A stretch of 12,697 nt of DNA, taken from assembly GCA_964612525.1 (NCBI GenBank), contig CAZTCQ010000075.1, positions 1 through 12,697 on the forward strand, read 5' to 3'. Each line of letters starts with the position of its first letter. Position 1 is the stretch's first letter. The notes under the pieces were generated by a model, which was not told the origin of the DNA, ran no database searches, and worked only from the letters and a program-made list of their open reading frames with translations. Shown in pieces: positions 1 through 7,121 of the stretch. This DNA comes from JAGNRR01 sp964612525. GTDB lineage: Bacteria > Bacteroidota > Bacteroidia > Chitinophagales > Chitinophagaceae. Position numbers and translations under genes: made by a program.

Positions 1-450
1 TCGCCTGCCAACGAGCAAATTATATATGATCCTAGTGATAATCAATTTTATAGTAATACCGCACAGGCTTATCCTATGGATTTACGCGGCTTGGCTAATG
101 TCTCTTCTACAGTAAAATACATTTGTGGTGGTATGGAGAGTAATCAAGTCGTGAGTAAAAAAGCGTTTAAGTTAACTTACATGAGTACGGTTGGAACATC
201 TGATTTTGCCAAAGAAATTGGTTTGAAAGTTTATCCTAATCCTGTAACTAATTTTGTTACTGTTTCTTTCAAAAAGTCGCTAGCAGAAAGTAGCTATTCA
301 ATAATAAATGTAAATGGTCAAACTTTACAATCTGGAAGATTAACGGAAAATCTTCTGCACATTTCTCTTGAGGGAATTTCAAGAGGGAGCTATTTTTTAG
401 TTCTTAATTTAAATGGCCAACGTGTAGTGCAAGCCATTACCAAAAACTAA
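1..450 (+). CDS. Secreted protein, C-terminal part with T9SS sorting domain (5' truncated)
   Basis: The reading frame is open from the first base of the window, so only the last 149 residues of a longer protein are seen; the ATG at 76 is internal. The final ~75 residues are a type IX secretion (Por secretion system) type A sorting domain. It opens with LKVYPNPVTNFVTVSF, then the sandwich strands SYSIINVNGQTLQSG and ISRGSYFLVLNLNGQ, and ends in a short basic tail (VVQAITKN). In this family the domain guides export across the outer membrane and is then removed while the cargo is anchored at the surface or released. The ~70 residues before it carry no motif I recognise, so the cargo's activity is unknown. 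The gene converges on the phosphate transporter with 6 bp between stop codons. Confidence 0.88.
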   Translation, partial: SPANEQIIYDPSDNQFYSNTAQAYPMDLRGLANVSSTVKYICGGMESNQVVSKKAFKLTYMSTVGTSDFAKEIGLKVYPNPVTNFVTVSFKKSLAESSYSIINVNGQTLQSGRLTENLLHISLEGISRGSYFLVLNLNGQRVVQAITKN

Positions 451-456
451 TTTCTT

Positions 457-1569
457 TTACATATAAGAAAGTAACCAATAGACTAAGCCGCTAAATAAAG
501 CTGCTATAGGCAAAGTCATAAGCCAAGATAAAAGGATGTTACCTACTACTTTGGTATCAGCTTTTTTGGTCACCGTTCCTATTCCAAAAATAGAACCGAC
601 TGATACATGCGTAGTGGATACGGGCATGCCATGAACACTAGCGGTAGTTACTAAGAGTCCTGTAACTAAATTTGCAGTAAATCCTTGTCCGCTATTCATT
701 GGCGTGATTTTTTTACTCATTAATTCACCAACTCTTTTTGCGTTCAATAGACCACCTATTGCTATGGCTAGGGCGACTGCAATCATACCCAATTCTACAT
801 CTAAGGTGTTAATTACAATGAGCAAGCCTACAATTTTTGGGGTATCATTCAATCCTCTTGCAAAACTTACAATACCTGCACTTATGTAGTGCGCAGCATC
901 TAGTATTTTTTGCGAGCTAATACCCAGAAAGTTTCCTTTATACGATTCAACACATTCGCGAGAGCTGCCTACTCTAATTGTTTTTTTAGTTTCTACGGTT
1001 ATAAATTCATTTGTATTGGCTGTTTGCACTACGGCTACCTTCTCATCTCCAATACAGAGGCAGGTTTCTTTGCTTACTTTTAGGGCGAGCCTAATTTGTC
1101 TGAAAATAATATATGCAATAAAACTAACGACAGCGGCCATTAAAGGACTTACCACCAATGGCATTAAAAAAGCTTTGCCCAACTTTACAAAATTAAAATC
1201 CGAACCTACCGCAACTACACCAGCGCCAAACAAGCCACCTACCAAACTATGAGTTGTAGATATAGGCATTCCTATTTTAGTGGCCATAAAAACAGTAATA
1301 GCCGCTCCTAAAGCTATGGATATCGCAAATTCTGGCGATTGTATTAGTGCATCAGGCACTAAGCCTTTACCCGAGAAGTTTTTAACTAATTTGCCGGCTA
1401 AAAATATAGCAGCTATTGAACCCGCTAGGGTGGTAACAGTTGCCCAAGTGATAGCTCCTTTATAGTTGGTCGTACCACTGCCAAAAAGCGTAGCTACACC
1501 TTTGAAATTGTCATTGGCTCCATTACTATAAGCAAGAAAGCAGGCGGCTAAAAATAGAAGTATAATCAT
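457..1569 (-). CDS. PiT-family inorganic phosphate (arsenate) transporter
   Basis: A 370-residue polytopic membrane protein of the PHO4/PiT family (PF01384), which imports phosphate by coupling to H+ or Na+ and generally does not exclude arsenate. The family's two inverted repeats are both clear: NGAND at residues 16-20 with MPISTTH at 101-107, and GLNDTPK at 239-245 with MPVSTTH at 315-321. Between the halves is a soluble loop (about residues 165-225) holding a CLC pair (C170, C172) and C206. Length and motif order are normal for bacterial members. It starts 100 bp downstream of the ArsM-like gene on the same strand, so the two may share a transcript; supplying arsenate to the pathway is inferred from position only. 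Substrate preference cannot be read from the sequence. Confidence 0.93.
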   Translation of the reverse strand: MIILLFLAACFLAYSNGANDNFKGVATLFGSGTTNYKGAITWATVTTLAGSIAAIFLAGKLVKNFSGKGLVPDALIQSPEFAISIALGAAITVFMATKIGMPISTTHSLVGGLFGAGVVAVGSDFNFVKLGKAFLMPLVVSPLMAAVVSFIAYIIFRQIRLALKVSKETCLCIGDEKVAVVQTANTNEFITVETKKTIRVGSSRECVESYKGNFLGISSQKILDAAHYISAGIVSFARGLNDTPKIVGLLIVINTLDVELGMIAVALAIAIGGLLNAKRVGELMSKKITPMNSGQGFTANLVTGLLVTTASVHGMPVSTTHVSVGSIFGIGTVTKKADTKVVGNILLSWLMTLPIAALFSGLVYWLLSYM

Positions 1570-1669
1570 AATCTGTTCGTACGGTATAGACAGCGTTCAG
1601 CATTGCATCTGTTCAACTGAATATCTACGTCAGATTAGTTCTTTTGGATTTTTGGAATTGTATTACTTT

Positions 1670-2725
1670 CTAACAACAACTTTCAGCACTATCGCCACTA
1701 TCGTTTATACCAAAAGGCATAGCGCCGCCACAGCCCTCGTAGACGCCATAATGGGTATCCCACGTGCCATGAAATTCAAAATGCTCTTTGTAGCGCGTAG
1801 CTTGAAGCATCAAGTACGTATTGCCGCAAACGGGCATTATTTTTCCTTTCGGAAAATTGTGGTGGTCGTCTAAGTCAAAGCTGTTGGCATTATTTTCAAT
1901 TGTGCCCTGATAAGCCACTGCTTGACCAAAATCTTCACATTCGTCTTCCAGGCCATCAATCTTCCATAATCGATAGGTCACAGAAAAGAATTTTATATCT
2001 CCACACTTTTCTTGAATTTCTTTATTCTCAATCGTGATGGGATTGTTCTTTACACTTCGAGGATCCGTAAAGCCAACTTTTTTAGATGTACGCAAAAAAT
2101 CATTCCAGTATAAAGCACCGCTTAAGCATTCGCCCCATAGTACAGGGTCGTTTTGTAGTTCAGTGCTAATTCTGCGGTCGCTGTATACATCGCTAAAATA
2201 CATTTCGCCACCCGGCTTAAGAAGATTGAATACATCGCCTAGTACTTTTTCTTTATCAACCGCAAGGTTTATTACACAGTTAGAAATCACTACGTCAAAA
2301 CTATTCGGCTCCAAATCGAGTTTGTCTAATTTTTCTATATTTCCTTTCAAGAATTTTACATTGCTGTGCTTGTAACCAAACTGCTCGGTATGAAAATCAA
2401 TATGGCGGTTGGCTACATCTAGTTGCTCATCGGTCATATCTACTCCAATTACTTCGCCTTTTTGTCCTACAAACTGAGACAATAAATAACAGTCTCTACC
2501 ACTGCCAGAGCCTAAATCTAGAATGCGTAGCCCCTCTAGTTGGTCGGGGATTACTAATCCGCAGCCATAATACTTCGCCATCACTTCTTCATGAATATTA
2601 GCAAAAGCTGCCTTTACATACTCAGGTGGTTCCTCCATGGTACAACAGGCATTGGTCTTCAAATCTTCGCTGTTTTGTAATTCTTTTCCGTAATAATCTT
2701 TTACTTCTTCGTGCTTTGCTTCCAT
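1670..2725 (-). CDS. arsM: ArsM-like arsenite S-adenosylmethionine methyltransferase
   Basis: A 351-residue class I SAM-dependent methyltransferase. The SAM-binding motif LDLGSGSGRD lies at residues 69-78, with the acidic loop VIGVDMT at 92-98. The cysteines used by ArsM enzymes to bind trivalent arsenic are all present: C27/C28 (NACC), C55 (YYGCG), C150 (SNCVINL) and C200 (GECLSGAL). Their spacing (27-28 residues, then 95, then 50) closely follows the four-cysteine pattern of the algal enzyme CmArsM. The product should be mono- to dimethylarsenic, the substrate for ArsS. A C-terminal region of about 140 residues carries further cysteines (C241, C263, C300, C332) and ends in a CC pair (C350, C351). 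ATG at 2725 is preceded by a plausible ribosome binding site. The PiT gene follows in the same orientation. Confidence 0.9.
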   Translation of the reverse strand: MEAKHEEVKDYYGKELQNSEDLKTNACCTMEEPPEYVKAAFANIHEEVMAKYYGCGLVIPDQLEGLRILDLGSGSGRDCYLLSQFVGQKGEVIGVDMTDEQLDVANRHIDFHTEQFGYKHSNVKFLKGNIEKLDKLDLEPNSFDVVISNCVINLAVDKEKVLGDVFNLLKPGGEMYFSDVYSDRRISTELQNDPVLWGECLSGALYWNDFLRTSKKVGFTDPRSVKNNPITIENKEIQEKCGDIKFFSVTYRLWKIDGLEDECEDFGQAVAYQGTIENNANSFDLDDHHNFPKGKIMPVCGNTYLMLQATRYKEHFEFHGTWDTHYGVYEGCGGAMPFGINDSGDSAESCC

Positions 2726-2730
2726 GATAA

Positions 2731-2739
2731 CTTCCTTCT
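2731..2739 (-). promoter_or_regulatory. Probable ribosome binding site of the ArsM-like gene
   Basis: On the minus strand AGAAGGAAG lies 5 bases before the ATG at 2725. It is purine-rich with a GGA core, stronger than is usual in Bacteroidota, where Shine-Dalgarno sequences are often weak. It supports the chosen start. The remaining ~120 bp up to the fatty acid hydroxylase gene are A+T-rich and probably hold the promoter, but I see no convincing -33/-7 pair (TTTG/TAnnTTTG). Confidence 0.4.
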
Positions 2740-2860
2740 GATTAAGTATAAAAATATGTTTTTATTCTATTTAATGTTGTTTTGGTGTTCGTATTCTCTT
2801 TTTAAAGTCGTGCGTTAAAGTTCATACTTACGATGGTTGTTTGATATTGGATTATTTTTT

Positions 2861-3577
2861 TTATAAAACCCCAAACTCAACATCTTTATCTACCTCCTTA
2901 GTATAACTCCCAAAAAATCGATCCCAATAAGGTAGTACAGAGCTATAGTTAGAATTGCTTTCTTTAACGATAACGGAGTGATGAATACGATGCATACGAG
3001 GAGATACTAGAAACAAGCGCAGAAAATAGTCAGCGCTTTTGCTAATCTGAATATTAGAATGATGCAAAGTAACAACCGTAGCAAGTACCAAGCCATATAC
3101 AATAACAGTTTCCGCGCTAATACCCAATAAAATAAATAGCGGCACTTTAAAAACATAAGAAAGCGCCAACTCCACGGTATGAAAACGAACACTTGAGGAA
3201 GTCCCTAATTTTTCATCCGCATGATGAAACTTATGAAATCGCCACAGAAAAGGAATAAGATGATTAATGCGGTGCCACCAATACATAATTAAATCTAACA
3301 TCAAAAAACCAATAACTACATTAGTCCAAAGAGGTAGATAATATAGTAAGCCAAAAGATTGATTACTCAAATAGAGAAGTAGCATTTGTAAATAATAGCC
3401 ACCCGTACCTATAACAACTAAATTAGCAATGCCAATACCTACGTTAAAAGCATCGTGTTTATAATCTATCAGTTCCTTGCGTTGCGGAAAAATATGCTCG
3501 GCTATATAAACCGTTATAAAAATGATACCAACGGCATAGGGTTGTATCATTTTTAATATTGCAATCATTTCTATCAT
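2861..3577 (-). CDS. Fatty acid hydroxylase / sterol desaturase superfamily membrane protein
   Basis: A 238-residue membrane protein with the di-iron histidine boxes of PF04116: HRINH (residues 102-106), HKFHH (115-119), H133, HH at 172-173 and HRIHH (196-200). The closing motif NYSSVLPYWDRFFGSY (210-225) is typical of the family. Hydrophobic segments at about 10-30, 45-70 and 80-100 precede the boxes and another lies at about 140-170, so the iron site should sit on the cytoplasmic face. Members insert oxygen into, or desaturate, lipid-like substrates (sterols, fatty acids, carotenoids, sphingoid or ornithine lipids); the substrate here cannot be told. It ends 135 bp upstream of the ArsM-like gene on the same strand and is divergent from the Omp85-like gene, 71 bp apart. 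A role in modifying an arsenolipid is possible but only a positional guess. Confidence 0.88.
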   Translation of the reverse strand: MIEMIAILKMIQPYAVGIIFITVYIAEHIFPQRKELIDYKHDAFNVGIGIANLVVIGTGGYYLQMLLLYLSNQSFGLLYYLPLWTNVVIGFLMLDLIMYWWHRINHLIPFLWRFHKFHHADEKLGTSSSVRFHTVELALSYVFKVPLFILLGISAETVIVYGLVLATVVTLHHSNIQISKSADYFLRLFLVSPRMHRIHHSVIVKESNSNYSSVLPYWDRFFGSYTKEVDKDVEFGVL

Positions 3578-3648
3578 TGTGAATTAATAAGATTAAATTC
3601 GTTTGTGGTAATAAAAAACTACTCTTACAAATCTGTCGTAAATGTACT

Positions 3649-4743
3649 ATGCATTTTAATTTCAAATTGATTTTATCTCTTGGTGTCCTTATTTTTTTAT
3701 TGACAGCAACCAAAATGTCTGCACAATCAAAAGATGCTGATACGGTAAAACGTTTTAGTGCTTTTCCGTTTCCGGTTGTGTATTATGCGCCGGAGACCCG
3801 CTTTGTTTTTGGAGTAGGAGGTGTTGCTACCTTCAGACCTAAAAAAAATACCGAAACAGCAAGACCTTCGAGTGTAACGGGAGGCGCTGCTTATACACAG
3901 AATAAGCAAGTGTTGCTTTACACAACCTATCAGCTATTCCTAGATAATAATAAAAATTATATTTTCGGCGAGGCGGGTTATTACATCTATAGTTATTTTT
4001 TTTACGGCACAGGCCAAAATGAAGTAGCCGAGGAGTTATACCGCGTAAATTATCCAAGAATAAAATTAAATGCTACGAGATTAATTCGCCCGCATTTGTA
4101 TGCTGGTATTGGTTATCAATTTGAAAATTATAATGTTGTAGAAACCGAAGTAAATGGTTCACTAGCGGCTGATACAATTCCTGGCTCGCAGGGGAGTAGA
4201 ACTTCGGGCTTAGGTCTACAGCTAATTTATGATACGCGTGATACAGTCTTTTATCCTTCTAGTGGTTGGTATGGGGCGCTCAGCACTATGAATAATGGAA
4301 AGCATTGGGGTGGCAATTTTAATTTTAATCGCATTGAACTAAATCTTTCAAAATATCAACGGCTCTATAAAAATGCAATTTTGGCATTGAATAGTTACAA
4401 TAGTTTTGTGCTGGGCACTGCGCCTTTTCAGCAGCAAAGTCAGTTAGGTGGTAATAAGCAAATGCGCGGCTATTACCAAGGCCGTTTTACAGATTATAAT
4501 CAAATGGCTCTTGGCGTAGAAACTCGTTTTCCTGTTTATCGTCGGTTTGGTGGTGTTGCATTTTTCAATGCAGGTGCGTTAGGTAATCAACAAGATTTTA
4601 TTCGGTTTAATGATATGAAATATTCCTATGGTTTGGGGTTACGCTTTAACGTAAACCGAAAAGACCATTTAAATATGCGTTTGGATTATGCTATTGGGCC
4701 TGGAACTAGCGGTTTTTATTTTACGATTGGGGAGGCTTTTTAG
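3649..4743 (+). CDS. BamA/TamA (Omp85) family outer membrane beta-barrel, no POTRA domains
   Basis: A 364-residue outer membrane protein. A signal peptide (residues 1-25: basic start, a hydrophobic core around LGVLIFLLTA, and SAQ before the likely cleavage) supports the ATG at 3649. The rest is alternating-pattern beta strand. Omp85 signatures are YDTRDTVFYPSSGWY (194-208) and the loop-6 motif MRGYYQGRF (272-280), and the protein ends in a strand closing with Phe (FYFTIGEAF). There is no room for POTRA domains, so it belongs to the short 'surface antigen' class (PF01103) common in Bacteroidota and is unlikely to be the essential BamA. Possible roles include lipid or protein insertion, but none is shown. 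Its stop codon overlaps that of the convergent phosphorylase gene by 4 bp. Confidence 0.87.
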   Translation: MHFNFKLILSLGVLIFLLTATKMSAQSKDADTVKRFSAFPFPVVYYAPETRFVFGVGGVATFRPKKNTETARPSSVTGGAAYTQNKQVLLYTTYQLFLDNNKNYIFGEAGYYIYSYFFYGTGQNEVAEELYRVNYPRIKLNATRLIRPHLYAGIGYQFENYNVVETEVNGSLAADTIPGSQGSRTSGLGLQLIYDTRDTVFYPSSGWYGALSTMNNGKHWGGNFNFNRIELNLSKYQRLYKNAILALNSYNSFVLGTAPFQQQSQLGGNKQMRGYYQGRFTDYNQMALGVETRFPVYRRFGGVAFFNAGALGNQQDFIRFNDMKYSYGLGLRFNVNRKDHLNMRLDYAIGPGTSGFYFTIGEAF

Positions 4744-5564
4744 TTCTTCAAACCCATAATAGTTTCTGAAAAAATAGCACTCAATTTTTCATCAGCCTTA
4801 CCTGCCACTTCAATAATCTCAGCAATATCCACAGCTTGTAAATTATCAGGATCACATTCATCAGTAATCACGCTTACTGCTGAGCATTCTAAACCCAGTT
4901 GATTAGCTACAATTACTTCTGGTACTGTACTCATGCCTACCATATCCGCACCAATAATTTTAAGAAAGCGATATTCTGCACGGGTTTCAAGGTTAGGCCC
5001 CAACACAGAAGCATAAACACCCTCATTCATTTTAATTCCATGAGTCTCTGCCACTTTGGTGAGGCTTGTATTTAATTCTTTGGAGTAAGGTTGACTCATA
5101 TCTGGGAAACGGTTGCCATAAATTGGATCGTTTAATCCTGCAAGCGGACTGCCACTTTGTAAGTCTATATGGTCGTCTAGTAAAATCAAATCACCTTTTT
5201 TAAAGTCTAGATTAACGCCTCCTGCCGCATTACTCAATAGCAAATGCGAAATACCAAGTGCATGCATTACTCTAATTGGGAAGGTAATTTGTTTCATATC
5301 ATACCCTTCATAAGCATGAAAGCGACCTTGCATACAAATTACTTTTACATCGCCAATCGTTCCATAAATAATTTGCCCTGCATGGAACTCAACCGTAGCC
5401 TGAGGAAAATGCGGAATGTCTTTATATTCAATTTGTGTTTCTATATTGATGTGCTCAATCAATTTTCCAAGACCCGTACCCAAAACAATTCCTACAGTTG
5501 GCGTATCAATATTTTTATTTTTTAAATAGTCAGTAGCTTCTGCTATCATTTCTGAATATATCAT
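4740..5564 (-). CDS. Purine nucleoside phosphorylase, trimeric type
   Basis: A 274-residue member of the PNP/MTAP family (PF01048), which splits purine nucleosides with phosphate into free base and (deoxy)ribose 1-phosphate in the cytosol. Visible signatures: phosphate loop GIVLGTGLG (residues 25-33), QGRFHAYEGY (79-88), SNAAGG (111-116), GPNLETRAEYRF (189-200, with the base-binding Glu at 193), GMSTVPE (210-216) and SVITDECDPD (231-240). D235 stands where mammalian PNP has Asn243; Asp there is known from mutagenesis of mammalian PNP to admit 6-aminopurines such as adenosine. That would suit release of adenine from the 5'-deoxyadenosyl-arsenic product of ArsS. From memory, many Bacteroidota PNPs also carry Asp, so a plain salvage role is an equal possibility. 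It is divergent from the DUF547 operon, 57 bp apart. Confidence 0.92.
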   Translation of the reverse strand: MIYSEMIAEATDYLKNKNIDTPTVGIVLGTGLGKLIEHINIETQIEYKDIPHFPQATVEFHAGQIIYGTIGDVKVICMQGRFHAYEGYDMKQITFPIRVMHALGISHLLLSNAAGGVNLDFKKGDLILLDDHIDLQSGSPLAGLNDPIYGNRFPDMSQPYSKELNTSLTKVAETHGIKMNEGVYASVLGPNLETRAEYRFLKIIGADMVGMSTVPEVIVANQLGLECSAVSVITDECDPDNLQAVDIAEIIEVAGKADEKLSAIFSETIMGLKN

Positions 5565-5621
5565 TTTCTTAACTTAGCTTTATAATCCAAACGGGCGCAT
5601 GACGCGTATGTATTTACAAAT

Positions 5622-6446
5622 ATGGCACACAAATTTTATATAACCTTACTCATGCTTTTAAGCGTGACTACCTTAAAGGCACAAGACACAACAATAGTAG
5701 AATTGGAAATGGTTGACGAAGCGACAGAACAAGTTGTAAAAAAAAATAAGGAAATAGACTATATCTATATGTCTCAAGATTTTTTGTATGCTGCTCGGGC
5801 TGATGGAGACGCTGCTCCTTATATTGACAGTTTTGCCAATGTGAACGAAAAGGTTTTGTTAGCTCAACTAAAAACTGAGAATGATAAGAAAGCCTTTTTT
5901 ATAAATTTATACAATGCCTATACGCAGTATATTCTTAAAAAAAGCCCTGGAAAATATAAAAAACGGAATGCCTTTTTTAAGGCAAAGCAAATTAACCTGG
6001 CTGGAAATCAAATTAGCCTAGATAAAATTGAAAATGGATTTTTAAGGCGCTCAAAAGTAAAATTAGGTCTTGGTTATATTGGCAAATTGTTTCCTGGAAA
6101 ATTAGAAAAAAAGTTTAGAGTTTCTAAAGTAGATTATCGCATTCATTTTACGCTGAACTGTGGCGCAGCAAGTTGTCCGGCTATTGCTTATTATAAACCC
6201 GAAAAACTGGAAGAGCAGCTAGAAGATGCAACAAGTGCTTATTTAAAAGGAGAAGTGGAGTACAAAAAAGAAGAGAATAAACTTTACTTGCCTGCAACTA
6301 TGAGTTGGTTTAGAGGAGATTTTGGTGGGAAAAACAAACAAATAAAGCTAATTAAAAAACTGGGCATTATACCATCAGATGCAAGTCCTAAGATTAAATA
6401 CAAATCATACAATTGGGATTTATATTTGAAAAACTATAAAAAATAA
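5622..6446 (+). CDS. DUF547 exported protein, head of the plus-strand transferase operon
   Basis: A 274-residue protein with a signal peptide (residues 1-20, ending TTLKA before QDTT), so probably periplasmic. It matches DUF547 (PF04784) through INLYNAYT (94-101), IENGFLRR (136-143), the strongly conserved HFTLNCGAASCPAI (175-188), SWFRGDFG (228-235) and the closing YNWDLYL (263-269). The biochemical activity of DUF547 is not established to my knowledge; the invariant Asn-Cys-Gly and His suggest a thiol-based active site, which is inference. Only 25 bp separate it from the CofC-like transferase, so the two are almost certainly cotranscribed from the 57-bp spacer shared with the phosphorylase. 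That linkage hints at a role in export or maturation of whatever the transferases build. Confidence 0.87.
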   Translation: MAHKFYITLLMLLSVTTLKAQDTTIVELEMVDEATEQVVKKNKEIDYIYMSQDFLYAARADGDAAPYIDSFANVNEKVLLAQLKTENDKKAFFINLYNAYTQYILKKSPGKYKKRNAFFKAKQINLAGNQISLDKIENGFLRRSKVKLGLGYIGKLFPGKLEKKFRVSKVDYRIHFTLNCGAASCPAIAYYKPEKLEEQLEDATSAYLKGEVEYKKEENKLYLPATMSWFRGDFGGKNKQIKLIKKLGIIPSDASPKIKYKSYNWDLYLKNYKK

Positions 6447-6471
6447 AATAGCTCTATTTAATCCATACTAA

Positions 6472-7059
6472 ATGAAGAAGAGCAAACAAGCCTTAATAAT
6501 ATTTGCCAGAAAACCAGAATTGGGCAAAGCAAAAACTCGATTGGCTGCAACGGTAGGCGATAAAAAAGCTTTAGAAATCTATTTAAAATTATTAGCGCAT
6601 ACAAAATCTATAACAGCTGATTTGACTTGCGATAAATACGTATTCTTGACGAAAGAACTAGAAGATAATTTTTGGAGTGGTTTCAAACCAGAAATTCAAA
6701 AAGGTGAATCACTAGGCGATAAAATGAAGCACGCTTTTTCTTTATTATTTGATAAAGGTTATGAAAATGTATTGATAATTGGTACAGACTGTCCTGGCAT
6801 TACAACTCAAATGGTAAATGACGGATATGAAAAATTAAAGAGTCATGATGTAGTTATTGGCCCTGCAGAGGACGGTGGTTACTACCTATTGGGAATGAAT
6901 GCAATGCATAATTCTTTATTTGAAGATATACGTTGGAGTAGTGCAGTAGTGCGCCATCAAACCATAGAAAAAGCTGAGAAACTAAATCTTACTTATACTT
7001 TATTACCAATTTTGAATGATGTAGATGAAGAAAAAGATGTGCCACCTGCTTGGCTATAA
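6472..7059 (+). CDS. TIGR04282-type CofC-like nucleotidyl/glycosyl transferase (ArsS-associated)
   Basis: A 195-residue cytosolic GT-A-fold protein of the DUF2064 / TIGR04282 group ('rSAM/selenodomain-associated transferase 1'). The N-terminal signature IIFARKPELGKAKTRLA (residues 9-25) is characteristic. It is followed by IGTDCPGI (103-110), the family's metal/nucleotide site, AEDGGYYLLG (132-141) and LNDVDEEKD (181-189). The family resembles both the guanylyltransferase CofC and glycosyltransferases, and it is repeatedly found with ArsS-type radical SAM genes. I infer that it either activates the sugar 1-phosphate left by the phosphorylase or transfers a sugar itself; the sequence cannot decide. 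It sits between DUF547 (25 bp upstream) and the acyltransferase (62 bp downstream). The C-terminus stops shortly after the last motif. Confidence 0.88.
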   Translation: MKKSKQALIIFARKPELGKAKTRLAATVGDKKALEIYLKLLAHTKSITADLTCDKYVFLTKELEDNFWSGFKPEIQKGESLGDKMKHAFSLLFDKGYENVLIIGTDCPGITTQMVNDGYEKLKSHDVVIGPAEDGGYYLLGMNAMHNSLFEDIRWSSAVVRHQTIEKAEKLNLTYTLLPILNDVDEEKDVPPAWL

Positions 7060-7121
7060 TAGCTTCATTAGGGCTTTTAGCCTAGCTTAATTATCTACAT
7101 TTACAATGCTTATTATAATTC

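Noticed and set aside
704..1465. Several plus-strand open frames opposite the PiT gene, and similar ones opposite or overlapping other genes
   Set aside because: They lie on or across strongly conserved proteins, have no family motifs and look like frame shadows.
3649..4743. Essential BamA of the outer membrane assembly machine
   Set aside because: No POTRA domains; far too short at 364 residues.
7060..7121. Terminator hairpin between the CofC-like gene and the acyltransferase
   Set aside because: The stem around 7069-7084 is short with a bulged G and has no T-run; readthrough in the operon is more likely.
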